DNA from: Hexactinellida sp. DTS-2022
Lineage: Eukaryota; Porifera; Hexactinellida
DNA: 64,000 nucleotides
Assembly (NCBI GenBank): GCA_028753945.1
Contig: JAPNXP010000003.1
Coordinates: 186,001-250,000 of the forward strand
Direction of reading: 5' to 3'
The translations under genes and the position numbers were made by a program. A model generated the notes under the pieces. It made no database searches. It was not told the DNA's origin and was given only the letters and a program-made list of their open reading frames with translations. The number at the start of each line of letters is the position of its first letter. Position 1 is the first letter of the stretch. This document shows, piece by piece, positions 24,046-34,704 of this stretch.

Positions 24046-25157
24046 GGGGGCTGACTGAATAGTGGAATCTAGTGGAATCCAGTGGAACCTAGTGGAATCT
24101 AGTGGAATCTAGGGTGACTGAATGGTGGAATCCAGTGGAATCTAGTGGAATCTAGTGTAATTACTAAATTTTAGTGGAATTGACTGAACGGTGGAATCGA
24201 GTGGATTTCTAAAACCGACTGAACAGTGGAATCGAGTGGAATATTTGACTGAATAGTGGAATCGAGTGGAATCTAGTGGAATTTGACTGAATAGTGGAAT
24301 CGAGTGGATTTTGATTAAATTGTTAAACGCTACGTAGTGCTATAAGCTACGTGTGACAGGGTTGTATCAACTCATTTTGAGTTGGCAGAATCAACTCATT
24401 TTCTTGAACGAGTTGAATGAGTTGGTGAAGGAAATTCGCATGAGTTGGCAGACAAAAAATGAGTTGTTTGCCAACTCAAAATGAGTTGATATAACCCTGA
24501 CGTGTGTATCATATTACGTTAATTTTCGCCCTTGTAAAATTGTTTTCAACGATTAAACTAGTGTTGTGCATGAAGTGGCACAATGTGATACTATATATAT
24601 TAGTTTCTTACTAATCATCTCTATTGAACTGCCCAATGAATACCAACTGGATTTGATAAGGATTGTTGATAAATAATGTTAATAAGATGTGTCTAAATAA
24701 CATGGTAACAAAGCATTACTAATAAATTCTATTGTGTCACTTCATGCACAACACTAATTCAATCATTTCAAACATTTTACATGGGCGAAAATTAACGTAA
24801 TATGATACACACTTAGCTTATAGAGTATACATAGTGTTTAACAATTTAATCAAATTCCACTCGATTCCACTATTCAGTCAAATTCCACTAGATTCCACTC
24901 GATTCCACTATTCAGTCAAAGATTTCACTCGATTCCACTGTTCAGTCGGTTTTAGAAATCCACTCGATTCCACCGTTCAGTCAATTCCACTAAAATTTAG
25001 TAATTCCACTAGATTCCACTAGATTCCACTAGATTCCACTGGATTCCACCATTCAGTCACCATAGACTCCACTAGATTCCACTGGATTCCACTAGATTCC
25101 ACTAGATTCCACTTGATTCCACTCGATTCCACTCGATTCCACTATTCAGTCAGCCCC
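24046..25157. mobile_element. Foldback element with 10-bp minisatellite ends, 1.1 kb
   Basis: Each arm starts GGGGCTGACTGAATAGTGG and continues as a tandem array of GTGGAATCTA/GTGGAATCGA units (24060-24310, and inverted at 24845-25150). Inside the arrays the arms stay complementary ('ttaacgtaatatgatacac', 'agtgttgtgcatgaagt') down to a loop of about 150 bp near 24590-24730. Flanking octamers are gtataata and gtataatt. The left arm is interrupted by the hAT MITE at 24357-24499, which the right arm lacks. No coding capacity. Confidence 0.82.
24357..24499. mobile_element. hAT-like MITE nested in the foldback, 143 bp
   Basis: CAGGGTTGTATCAACTCATT ... AATGAGTTGATATAACCCTG, flanked by acgtgtga (24349-24356) and acgtgtgt (24500-24507). 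The opposite arm of the foldback reads through the site uninterrupted, confirming the limits. Confidence 0.82.
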
Positions 25158-25439
25158 GTATAATTGTACTATCGATTAGCTATTAAATAATATTGAGTAC
25201 TTCCTTCATCTAAATATATCTTTTCATCTATTCTACTTCCAATTTGAACTGTTTGATACTAGTCAATGTATAACTTGCAACTAGAAAATGTTATATTCTT
25301 CTAATTTCAAATTCTATATTTCCAAAGTAAAATGTAAATATGACGCTGACAATAATCAGCAAATTAACGCACAACAAAAGTGGCGAGCAAACAGAGCAGG
25401 CGATATGTAGTAACAAGCAAGAAAAAGGAAAATTGAGAT

Positions 25440-25773
25440 TAAATTAAAACACTCACCGAAGGTTGAGGGCATGTATTTGCCCTTTGGAGACTCTAAAATA
25501 ATATATTAAATATTAAATACATATAAATATATATACGAATTCCTTAGTCTCGGTCGCGTAGCGACTGGTTACTCAAAAATTTGTAATCTCTATTTTTAAA
25601 TTGTAAATAACGACAATAATTATCTACGAGCGCGCTTCGAGCGCCTCGTGTTTCCAAATCAACTAATAAAAGTTGTGTATAAGAGAGAAGATACATGAGG
25701 TTTTTGAATGAGTTTCTATCACATTGGCAAATAAATGATTGGTTAGATGAATTTATTTCACTCAATGAAATTG
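25440..25773. repeat. Repeat family A, left part, split by the Transib element
   Basis: Together with 29314-29720 this is one copy of a non-coding family also present at 60594-61030 and, partly, at 61831-61900, 42060-42310 and 11930-12030. The piece up to 25773 ends 'gatgaatttatttcactcaatgaa' plus ATTG, and the continuation resumes at 29314 with AATTG then 'cagcctcag'. The family carries the 'ggtctcggtcg' palindromes and an AC-rich run. Confidence 0.75.
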
Positions 25774-25804
25774 CACAGTGTGGCAAAATGGCCATCTAGG
25801 CATA
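25774..25804 (+). promoter_or_regulatory. Left transposon end: CACAGTG heptamer, 16-bp spacer, conserved block
   Basis: 25774-25780 is CACAGTG. After 16 bp (25781-25796) comes TAGGCATA, where a hAT MITE has split the block; ATAGGTA resumes at 26332-26338. Joined at the duplication, the block TAGGCATAATAGGTA equals that of the right end. This is the presumed transposase recognition site. Confidence 0.8.
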
Positions 25805-26323
25805 CAGTGTTCCCTCTAAGAATCCGTGACGGATCCTTTGGATCCGTGAAGTTAATTTAAATTCCGTGAAGACACTTCCTGTGGGAGAAAAATTCAGTGC
25901 TCAGATTTCATGTTCTACCGTACTCGGGAAAAAGTACAAGGGGCGTGACTAGAACTACCACGTTGACTTCCCTTCAGTGAAGCGAGAAAGCGCTGGACAA
26001 CCTGTACATCTCCAACCTAACGAAGACTACTTCGCAGACTCTGATTTCGAACCGGATTCTGAGGAAAGCGATGAGGATGATTACGATTACGAAGTGGTAC
26101 AAAAGAGTGGCTTTCTGGTAGAGGAATTCTGAAGTGAGAATGATTAGACTTTTCGCCACACTATCTTTGCATACATCAATAATAATGTTAACAATATAAT
26201 AATCCTTATAATCCTATAAATGAAATTTAAGGGTCCGAAATCCGTAAAATTTCCGTATTTGCCTTTGGCAAAAACAAGCAAATTTCCGTACGGAAATTTT
26301 TTAGTGCATTAGAGGGAACAATG
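25805..26323. mobile_element. hAT MITE inside the Transib left end, 8-bp TSD TAGGCATA
   Basis: Ends CAGTGTTCCCTCTAA and TTAGAGGGAACAATG match inversely at 14 of 15 positions. TAGGCATA is duplicated exactly (25797-25804 and 26324-26331), and removing one copy restores the Transib terminal block found intact at the other end. The interior is non-coding with short inverted segments (aaatttccgtacggaaattt near 26280). Confidence 0.92.
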
Positions 26324-26471
26324 TAGGCATAATAGGTATTTGCGTCCTAGATATGTCTTACAAACATATTATTTACATATAGGAAACCGACCCTTTAGAT
26401 TCCAAAAATGCAATCAAATTTAGTTTAACACATCATGATAGGTGACAATGATACAACACTTCTAAAATATA

Positions 26472-28648
26472 CTAATTAGGAAAAATTAAACTGTTAAAAA
26501 GGTTGTCTTGGTAGCTATTACTAGAATGAAGACTCAACTTCGATTTCTTCTTAAAGTGATAATTAGCTAGAAGTGGGTCACTACAGCACAATAAGCGAGT
26601 TTGAATATCACGGACATTATCTGAGAAAGAAATTTTTCGAGATAGATTATCCCGATATCGCCTAACGTATTTGTTGCAAGATTCTAAACATTCCTCCGAA
26701 ATATTGCTCAAACTATAACCGTTGTTATAAGATTGAATTACTTGGTATGAATGAGAAAGCAATTTATGTAAGGAAGGTGTTATATTGACCCATGAGAAAG
26801 TCACTAGAATAAATTCATACGTTTCCTTACACAGTTCCTCTACCTTGAGTGTGTTGATATTTCTTTGCTGTTGATTAAACGTAGAACTACTGAAAGATTC
26901 TTTTGGATAACTTCCAAATAATTTTTATGATTTGAATCAATTGATGACGTTGCCCACTTGAGGAAGTCTCTCTTATTCATGAAGCAATCGCGAGCCACAT
27001 TACCCGTTGTGGAAGTTCCACCATGAGGAGAAGGAATATCTACTCTAATATTACACTTTTCTTCAATAATAGATCGAACTCGTCTCATTGATGCTTGGAC
27101 CTTACTGTTAGTTGGCGACCATACTTTGTGTCCAGCATCCAAATGGTATATGAGCAACATAAACCACCTGAAAACGCATAGGTATGCATGCAAAGGGGAT
27201 GCTGATACAATGTTGATATCAGATGTTGGTTGATGAGTTATCCCAGTTCTTTGTTTAGATGGAAGTTTCAAAGATTCTTCCTGATCAACTTCTTCAAAAA
27301 TCAATTTAGCATCTGAGATAAATCTATTAATGGGGAATCCAGCTCTGACCCAATCAATACTCATAATCTGAGAATCAGTTGCAGTACAGAGATGGCATGA
27401 AGCTCCTCCAGCTCCATCTAGAAGACCGGCCATTTTAGTATCGAAAAGTGAGCGAATAATCTTAACATTGACATGAACTGGAGGTAGTGTAAAACCATTT
27501 TCCACAATACACTTAGTATCTGGATTAATTAGAGACTCCATGATAAACTTTACATTATCGTAATCCTCTTTTAGGGCAACTAATGCCACAGGTCTAAATG
27601 AGAAGGGAGAATTTGGGAAACTATTGGTGAAGATATTGTTGCACGAATTATCTAGAATATTTACCACTTTAAAGTCAAATAGAATAAAGCTCTTGGTACT
27701 CAGGTCAGGATGGATATTGACTTGATTGTAAATACGATGTGAGCCGGATCCATCTAGACCATCTGCTATTGTTGCGTTAAGAGGAAACTGAGATTCGATA
27801 AGTGGATCAGAAATTAATAAAATACGTTCAATTGTATGTTGAATAAGTATGTGGTATGGTAAACATGTTCCAACTGGAAAATCTTGAGGGCTTCTGACAA
27901 TATTTATTTGCTCTGCTAAACTAATTTCCCTACGCAATTGGGAAACTAATTTATAAGATGGTAGTTTTACACCTTCACTCTTAAGGATTCTTTTAAGTTC
28001 GGAATATTTTGTCGCGCCAATTTCCAAGCTATCAATTAAATAGGAAGATTTCGTCAACGAAACTCGATGTAGTACATCACTATAACAACCTTTATCAACG
28101 ATTTCTTTGGAAACGTTGGAAGTGTTTCGATCATGTGTTTCGTTAGAAACAAGTTGTAGAGAAAGAGCAACGAGTTGTTTGGGTGTGATATTTTCTCTTT
28201 CGGCAAGGAAATGAATGTGCTCAAGAAGGACGGCGAGCCGGAACCTCGAAGTGGTTAGGTTACATTCTAATATAGGTTTCCTTGAACCAACAGTTACATC
28301 TTCAGAGAAATAACGTTCATCAGGAAGAGTTAGCAAAGAGATTGATAATACTTCTGATTCACTAGAAATTCGTTTCTTTTTAGAATGTGGAAGAGAGACT
28401 GAGTGAAAAATAAGTTTATCCCAATTTACTAAATCATTCCGCTTGCGGAAGCTTTCCCGGGTAGCTACAAGGGATTTATATCTATAATGTAGCATATCAG
28501 TATCTTCTTCTGGGACTAATGGATCAAGAACAAGAAGACTTCGGACAGCGTTAGTAGCACTCCGACTTTTTGATACAAAAACAGAATATGCTTCTTGGTT
28601 TGTGATCATTTTGCAAAATAATTGAAATTCAACACTAATATTTAGCAA
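26472..28648 (-). pseudogene. Transib/RAG1-like DDE transposase with one frameshift
   Basis: Two minus-strand frames (28648-26840 and the adjoining 26860-26472) form one protein of about 725 residues, the usual Transib length and without a RAG1-type RING region. Residues are numbered from the ATG at 28648. DGLDGSGSH places an aspartate at 296, where RAG1 has D600. LFDTKMAGLLDGAGGASCHLC gives an aspartate at 403 (RAG1 D708) and a CxxC at 418-421 (RAG1 zinc pair). TTGNVARDCF matches RAG1 NGNFAR. After the break come VEELCKETYEF, SLHKLLSH (HxxxxH zinc histidines) and EECLESCNKYVRRYR, whose ESCNK carries the RAG1 E962 equivalent. All three catalytic acids and the zinc ligands are thus present. 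The break is a 1- or 2-base shift near 26843-26865. The product would act in the nucleus, nicking beside CACAGTG and joining ends to target DNA. A more distant Chapaev-like assignment is possible, but the DD(x)n-CxxC-HxxxxH-E layout favours Transib/RAG1. Confidence 0.87.
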
Positions 28649-29284
28649 AAATATGCCATTAATATATACATTATATATTATATATGAGTATTTCTCTAAT
28701 TAAATGCCTCCTAATTACAATTTTGGAAAATTTGATATAATCAAGAAAAAAAATATTGTCCGATTTTTTTCACTGCCAGATTTAAATTTGCATAAAATTT
28801 GTTTGGGCGGCCTTGGGCGGGTCTAGAAACAAATTAAAACCAAATTAGAAAAATATAAATGGAGTCCACAATAAGCAGTTTTTTGTCAAATTGTGTCAAC
28901 CAAAAGATGCAGCACTTATCACCCCGAAAAAAATCAGATATTCCAAATTCAAAAATTCGAAGAATATTTCTTTGAAAATTGTTTTCAAAATCAATCTATA
29001 CTAAATGTAATCCTTGTAATTTCACAGTCTATAGCCTAATAAAGCATACAAACTAATTCAAACTAGACAAAAGACCCAAAGGAATGTAGAACAGCAATTT
29101 GAATTCACACATTTATTTGTGGTTTTTCAACTATTTAATTTATATCCAAAAATAGACTTACTTGAAATAAATTTATTTAGGCAACAGATATGAATTCAAA
29201 GGATTAGAATAGCATTTATTAATCTATTTATATTAGAGAGTAATAAGGAATAAATGAATTGACTAAATATCGTTGTCAAATTTT

Positions 29285-29313
29285 TACCTATTATGCCTAA
29301 TTTCCACACTGTG
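29285..29313 (-). promoter_or_regulatory. Right transposon end: CACAGTG heptamer, 7-bp spacer, conserved block
   Basis: Read on the minus strand: CACAGTG (29313-29307), seven bases (29306-29300), then TAGGCATAATAGGTA (29299-29285). Same heptamer and block as the left end but 9 bp closer together. Confidence 0.82.
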
Positions 29314-29720
29314 AATTGCAGCCTCAGAAACGCTTTCTATTATGCAGTCTATTTACACTAATTGAATGAAGTCAAGCTAATCCATTTTAAACAAACACTC
29401 GAATTTAATTAGCTACATATTTTGTCAACTTTTGGTGAAAATGCGAATATTTCTCATCAAAAACCAATAGATCGTCCTCGCAGTGCAAAATTACCCCTGG
29501 ATACAAATTTTAGCTTTCTGGGACTCGTAGTCTAACCAATTAATTCTGGGCAAACAAACACACACACATACAAAGAACAATTGTGTTTTTAATATACGAG
29601 CCCTTCGGTCTCGGTCGTTTCGCGACGGATCACTCTCTCACAAAGGTCGCTTCGCGAACTTTGTTGGTTCGTGTTAGACACTACGTAACACAATTAACGG
29701 CCGCTTTGCGGCCTTACCCT
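29314..29720. repeat. Repeat family A, right part
   Basis: Continues the repeat interrupted at 25773: 'attgcagcctcag', 'ctttctgggactcgta', an AC-rich run at 29550-29575, then 'gagcccttcggtctcggtcg' with complementary palindromic steps (gtcgctt/gcgaac). It aligns with 60640-61030. Confidence 0.75.
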
Positions 29721-29859
29721 CCTCAAAATACCATTTATGATTAATCTGTTAAATCTATGACATGTAAATTACACGTACTCAATTCCGTCAATTCCAAGTA
29801 TGTCAACTAATTAATTAATACTGCTATTTACTAACCCAGGATTTAAGTTCCTGTATAAT

Positions 29860-29985
29860 GCAACTGTTCCGACGCATGTTCCTTTGGAGGCATTATCTTT
29901 TGGTGGCTACTGATTTGTTAACTGAAAGTGCTTCCAAAGGAACATGTTGTCGGCACAGCTGCAATTTTGGATTTTTTCGCCATTA
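29860..29985. repeat. Short palindromic element, copy 1
   Basis: The arms 'catgttcctttggaggca' and 'tgcttccaaaggaacatg' are inverse and enclose about 45 bp; 'gtcggcacagctgcaa' follows. A second copy with the same arms and following bases lies at 39055-39155. Non-coding MITE-like. Confidence 0.6.
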
Positions 29986-30064
29986 TGAACTCCTCAGGGT
30001 GATTAGACCTGTTGCATGATATTTTGAGACGCGTGAGATTCTGAGACGCCTATGTGATATACTC

Positions 30065-30475
30065 TATACACCATGGATGTGCTATTAGAATTTATACAGT
30101 GATATGTGATATTTTGAGACGCTATAAAAGGAATTTTTGGCTTATTTAATTTTTATTATTAATTTAATTCAAGAATGAGACGCGTGAGATTTTGAGACAT
30201 TGTATTAGCAAACTATGGATGTGCTATTAGAATTTATACAGTGATATTTTGAGACGCTATAAAAGGAATTTTTGGCTTATTTAATTTTTATTATTAATTT
30301 AATTCAAGAATGAGACGCGTGAGATTTTGAGACATTGTATTAGCAAACTATGGATGTGCTATTAGAATTTATACAGTGATATTTTGAGACGCTATAAAAG
30401 GAATTTTTGGCTTATTTTTACTTTTTATTATTAATTTAATTCAAGAATACTATGATTTTGAGATATAAGAAACTT
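30065..30475. repeat. Three tandem 130-bp subterminal repeats in the Ginger-like element
   Basis: The unit containing 'atggatgtgctattagaatt', 'gatattttgagacgctataa' and 'gaatgagacgcgtgagattt' occurs three times with near identity (units starting near 30072, 30219 and 30349). A single inverted counterpart lies at 34635-34704. Such repeats often hold transposase binding sites, but that is inference. Confidence 0.8.
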
Positions 30476-30489
30476 AAAATATGCATTAA

Positions 30490-32205
30490 TTGTCTTATTC
30501 ATTACAACAAATAAACAATCAAATCCTTTCTTATTTTGAAATGAATCCAAATGAATATGACGAAATCATTCACTTTATTCGCGAAGAAAAATATCCTGAG
30601 GCATCTCAAGCTTCACGTCAGACAAAATGGAACTACAAAAGAGGATTGTCTTCCTATTTTATTGGAGATACCAACAGACTTTTCTAGGTAATATTGACTT
30701 CCTTATTCCCCTAGACCATTTTTAAATATCCCAAGGGTAATTGAATTCTCCCTTTAGAGAGTAAAAGTGGAAGCACAAAGATAGATTTGTAAGTTCCATT
30801 GCAGTCTGAGTTGGACAACATCTATGAGAAGTTCCATGACGAAGTTGGACATCCCGAAATAAATACGACCCTACAATCAGTTTAGCAAAGATACACATGG
30901 GCAGGCGTTTCCCAAGACGTTAAAGAATATGTGAGTTTAATCATTAGGTGTACTTTCCTAGGTAGCACGTAGTTCGGTCATGGCCGGACCACTTGCCATT
31001 TACAGTGACATTATTATAAAGGATAGTCCATCTTTGTCCGGACTACTTCTGTATTTTGTTCATACTTTATAAAAATTAACTACCTATCTCGTTTCAGTTG
31101 AACATTCTAACAACTGAAGTTTTATTCCTGTATTACAATATACTTCTAGTTTGCGTAATAAAGCCTGCTGGATTAAACTACTCTCAAATGACTTTATCTT
31201 CTAATAAAATTATAAATATCATAACATTATGATTTTAAGTCATGTTTATACAATATCCATGAAGTGGCATCTGTGTCTATGTCACGTGCTACTTGTGGGC
31301 AAAAGTTGTGGGACAAGTGGCAAATAAGGAAATGTGGCTGTATGCCTGTATCTCAGTGGAAAATAATAGTCGAAGCGCACAACAAGATTCTGAAACAGTT
31401 AGTATTTTGTAATATAATTTTAAGACCCATTTACGAATTATTAATATAGAAAACTGATTAAAATGGAGAGTCAGATAGGGGATAATTGGTCCAAACTGCT
31501 CAAACAGGCTGTGCTTGCAATGAACTCCTGTAAAGAAAAGATCCATCGGACAAACTCCATTCAAGGTTATGTGGGGAAGAGAGTCCCGACATCAATATCT
31601 CTTGTCCACCATTAACGACCTGCATACCAACGATGAGGAAGACTTTGATTTGAAAGAATCGATTTTCTCTGAGCTCACAGATCCACTAGATGATATCGAA
31701 GGTATCAACGACATATTTTGCCCACCTCCTGATAATCCCCTCGAAGCACTTAGCAACATCGATGAATCTCGAACTTCTACACAGCAATCAGCTATGGACT
31801 GCATCAATTTTGAACAACTCAAGCAGAAAATACAATATGATAAGAAAGTTAACACTAGTCGGTTAGTTGAACTGATGACGACATTTAATTCATACATAAC
31901 ACACCGTCTATCTTGTTACTAAAGTTCGAATCATTCTTTCGATTATAATTATTTTCATAATTATTCTCTCTGTAATTAGTGCCCCTCTAAAGAATGATGA
32001 TAAGATAATCTATACCAACATGCCCAAACTAAAACACATGCCCAAAACAAAGAAGCAAACGAAACATCTCGGGCCTTACACGGTGTCGAAAGCAACAGAA
32101 AGCCATGTTACAATTTCTAAACAGACTTAGGAACGAAGAAGTACAAAAAGATTCCAATCCATATCACAAGTCTTTAGTTCGAAAGATCCTCTAGTCCCAA
32201 GAATA
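30490..32205 (+). pseudogene. Ginger-type integrase relic
   Basis: Pieces in order: an N-terminal segment (about 30541-30687, YDEIIHFIREEKYPEASQAS) matching the N-terminus of the intact-looking homologue at 53942; then an H2C2 integrase zinc-binding part (about 30812-30932, YEKFHDEVGHPEINTTLQSV ... RYTWAGVSQDVKEYV). Next come the end of the catalytic core (about 31370-31420, VEAHNKILKQL, with the catalytic glutamate) and its continuation (DNWSKLLKQAVLAMNS ... QTPFKVMWGRESRHQ, 31485-31605). An acidic linker (31606-31850) and a C-terminal GPY-type module (KHLGPYTVSKATESHVTI, about 32060-32120) follow. The first two catalytic aspartate segments are not recognisable and at least three frameshifts or stops occur. 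Several GT-AG introns are plausible. The protein would have integrated this transposon; it is now dead. Confidence 0.75.
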
Positions 32206-32537
32206 CTAAGAATAAAGTAAGCCTCGATACTAGCATAGGAATCAACACCTCACAGGTAAATTCATTGTGATTGAGTTGTTATTTAGAAGATAAAATAGTG
32301 ATAATAGTAAATATCCCTTTTTAGATGTACCAGAATCTTTTCGTATTTCTACGGAACCTATATTTCAACACCTTAATAACTTAAAAGAAAGCTTCCGTTT
32401 TCACATCTATTGTCTAATTCATTGAGTGTAATCTTTATTGACACTCATTTATATTTTCGCCTTCACCTTCAATTGACGTCAATCCAGAATATTTGTAACA
32501 TTCCGTAATATTTTTCTTACAATGTTGTCATTTGTAG

Positions 32538-33113
32538 GAAATCCTAAAGCAGAATATACGTGGGCAGACCTTCATGACTCCTCTACATGAAGAGCTGCAC
32601 AACTTGTTATACAAAGCACACGACTACACTCCCAACACGATGTTATTCGAGTATTTGGATGGTGGAAAAGAAGAGGAAGTTGTAAGTTAACTTAGATTCA
32701 CACGATAACTACAAATTATTATTTTACCCATTTATTGTAGAAGAGAGATATTATGGAGATTATACTCGGATGGACAACAGATCTCTACCCCAGCTATACA
32801 GATACCCAACGTGCTAGATACAAACATAAAGTAGTGTATTTCGTGGTAAGTTAAAATAATCTAACAATACACTCATACAACTCAATGCAATTAAAATTAG
32901 TATGTTTGTTTAGTATATCAAAGCAGGTTATGACATCAAAATCATTCTTCTATTAATTAAATTATAAACAAATTAATATTTTAGGGAATGCAATATCTAA
33001 ACACAATGCGATGCTCATTCTGTTATGTCGTTACACACATACGAACGAAGGCTAATTTAATTAAAAATTGGGGCCGATGGAATGGATATAGATGTGCGGT
33101 TTCCACTGTATGA
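32538..33113 (+). CDS. Unidentified three-exon open reading frame inside the Ginger-like element
   Basis: Three segments read in one phase with canonical borders. Exon 32538-32681 follows TTTGTAG and ends before GTAAGT. Exon 32741-32845 follows TTATTGTAG and ends before GTAAGT. Exon 32985-33113 follows ATTTTAG and ends at TGA. All introns fall between codons. Peptide markers are RGQTFMTPLHEELHNLLY, MEIILGWTTDLYPSYTDTQ and VYFVGMQYLNTMRCSFCYVV. Together they give about 125 residues, mildly acidic, without a family I recognise. It lies downstream of the integrase on the same strand, so it may be the C-terminal part of the transposase polyprotein or an accessory protein. Upstream small exons near 32200-32260 are possible but not fixed. 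Confidence 0.45.
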
Positions 33114-34704
33114 ATGGAGAGGATAGGGCGGCTGTGTGGGGAAAAGGAGGAGGCCCCCCAAAGTAATTGGTTAATACAATCAAAACTGATTGAAAAAATA
33201 GTTACCTTTTATATTTCTTATAAATATATGTATATCTCTTTCTAGACATTCTCCTCGTTTAAGTATGATACATTTAGAAAGAAGTTAATCGTTGTGATTA
33301 TTTCTTTAACCAATTAAATTGTTAGGATAGTAACCATAAGTCGTAAGAAATCAAGGAATATATTATTGAAATTCAGGAGAAATAAATGGTTTAAATGTTA
33401 CAGTTTATGGAATGTGCCTGGTGTACCCGCGTGCACACCAGGACTTTCCATAAACTGCAACATAAACATTTAAGAAAAAATCATTTTATTTCTCAACAAC
33501 AAATTTTGTTTCTATTATTTGTTAATCGTAATCAGATAAGGTAGTGTTGGCTATTGACGTAAATGACACTGTGTATTATAATTACGTATGTTGCTATCAA
33601 AGTTAATAACCATAACTTCTTTAAGTAATAGCAGGGACTTCTTTAATATAGGGACTGTAAACTTCGTTTTACGGTAAAATTAGCGTAGGCCTAAAACAGT
33701 ATTGTTACTTATTGATATCCCGTATTCCGCTAATGTTAGACACAGGAAATGTATTATTGTCGCACAGGAAGTCATATTTTGGGAGTCCAACGGTCATATT
33801 GGTTTATCGAAAATATTTGTAGATTGTAAGTTATGCGATTTTCACACCTTTCCATATATGGTAATATTGTTAAAATCTCGAGATTAGTTAGTTTTATACA
33901 TATGAAAATTATTATTGGCGAATGGGAAATGGGAATTCATATTTAGGGACTCAGTAGATCACATTGATTAACCTAAGGCGTTCCCCTTAGCCTATATTAT
34001 TATTTGGCACTCTCCACAGGAGGATTGCCCCGACCCTGTTTTGTAGTTTAGCTAATTCTTACCTATCAGATATCTGTTATTATGTTCTTTATTAAAAAAC
34101 AGATATCTGATAGGTAAGAAGTAGGAGCAGTAGGAGCAGTAGGAGCAGGAGGAAGATTTTATATTAATTTTTTGTATATTGAGTTTTATATTTAGTTTAT
34201 CTATTTAGTATTATGTTTCATTTAAATTAATTTAGAATATTTATTCTATTTGTTTGTAATAGTTGTTTTGTTTATAGTTAATTTAAGTTGTGTCCCTGCA
34301 ATTGTTAGTATTATAACCATTTGCTGAATTGGGAAATTATTAGATTAGGAAAAAGTAGTCAAATCAGATATACACTGGAAATTGGGTTACTGGTATAACT
34401 TGCCTTAATTATCAGTAATTAATTTAATTAATTAAAAAGGGATAAATATTGCGGATAGAATATAAAATAGAGTGAAAAACGTTCAAAACAGGTAATCAAG
34501 TCAGAAATTGTTATATATCGCGTCTCAAAACAATATATTAGCACATCTATGTCTCTATGGTTTATCTATACTATAGTCTCAAATAGTAAGAATCTTAAAT
34601 TCATGATAAAAAGTGATTTAAGTAGAAAATTACTTTTATAGTAGTGTCTCAAAATCTCACGCGTCTCAAAATATCACTGTATAAATTCTAATAGCACATC
34701 CATG

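Larger units (their letters stand above)
25774..29313 (-). mobile_element. Transib/RAG1-like DNA transposon, complete ends, 5-bp TSD AATTG
   Basis: Left end CACAGTGTGG (from 25774), right end CCACACTGTG (to 29313), inverse of each other. AATTG lies directly outside on both sides (25769-25773 and 29314-29318). The 5-bp duplication and CAC-initial ends are those of Transib elements and RAG-family transposons. The uninterrupted host repeat is visible at 60601-60660, with a single AATTG at 60640-60644, and again near 61864. Net size is about 3.0 kb after subtracting the nested hAT MITE (25805-26323) with its duplication. The only gene is the transposase on the minus strand (28648 down to 26472). 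The 660 bp between its start and the right end hold no second gene, so no RAG2-like partner is present. Confidence 0.9.

Noticed and set aside
25774..29313. Nonamer-like motif (ACAAAAACC) at 12 or 23 bp from the heptamers
   Set aside because: I looked at both spacings on both ends and found no convincing match, so the ends are not called complete RSSs.
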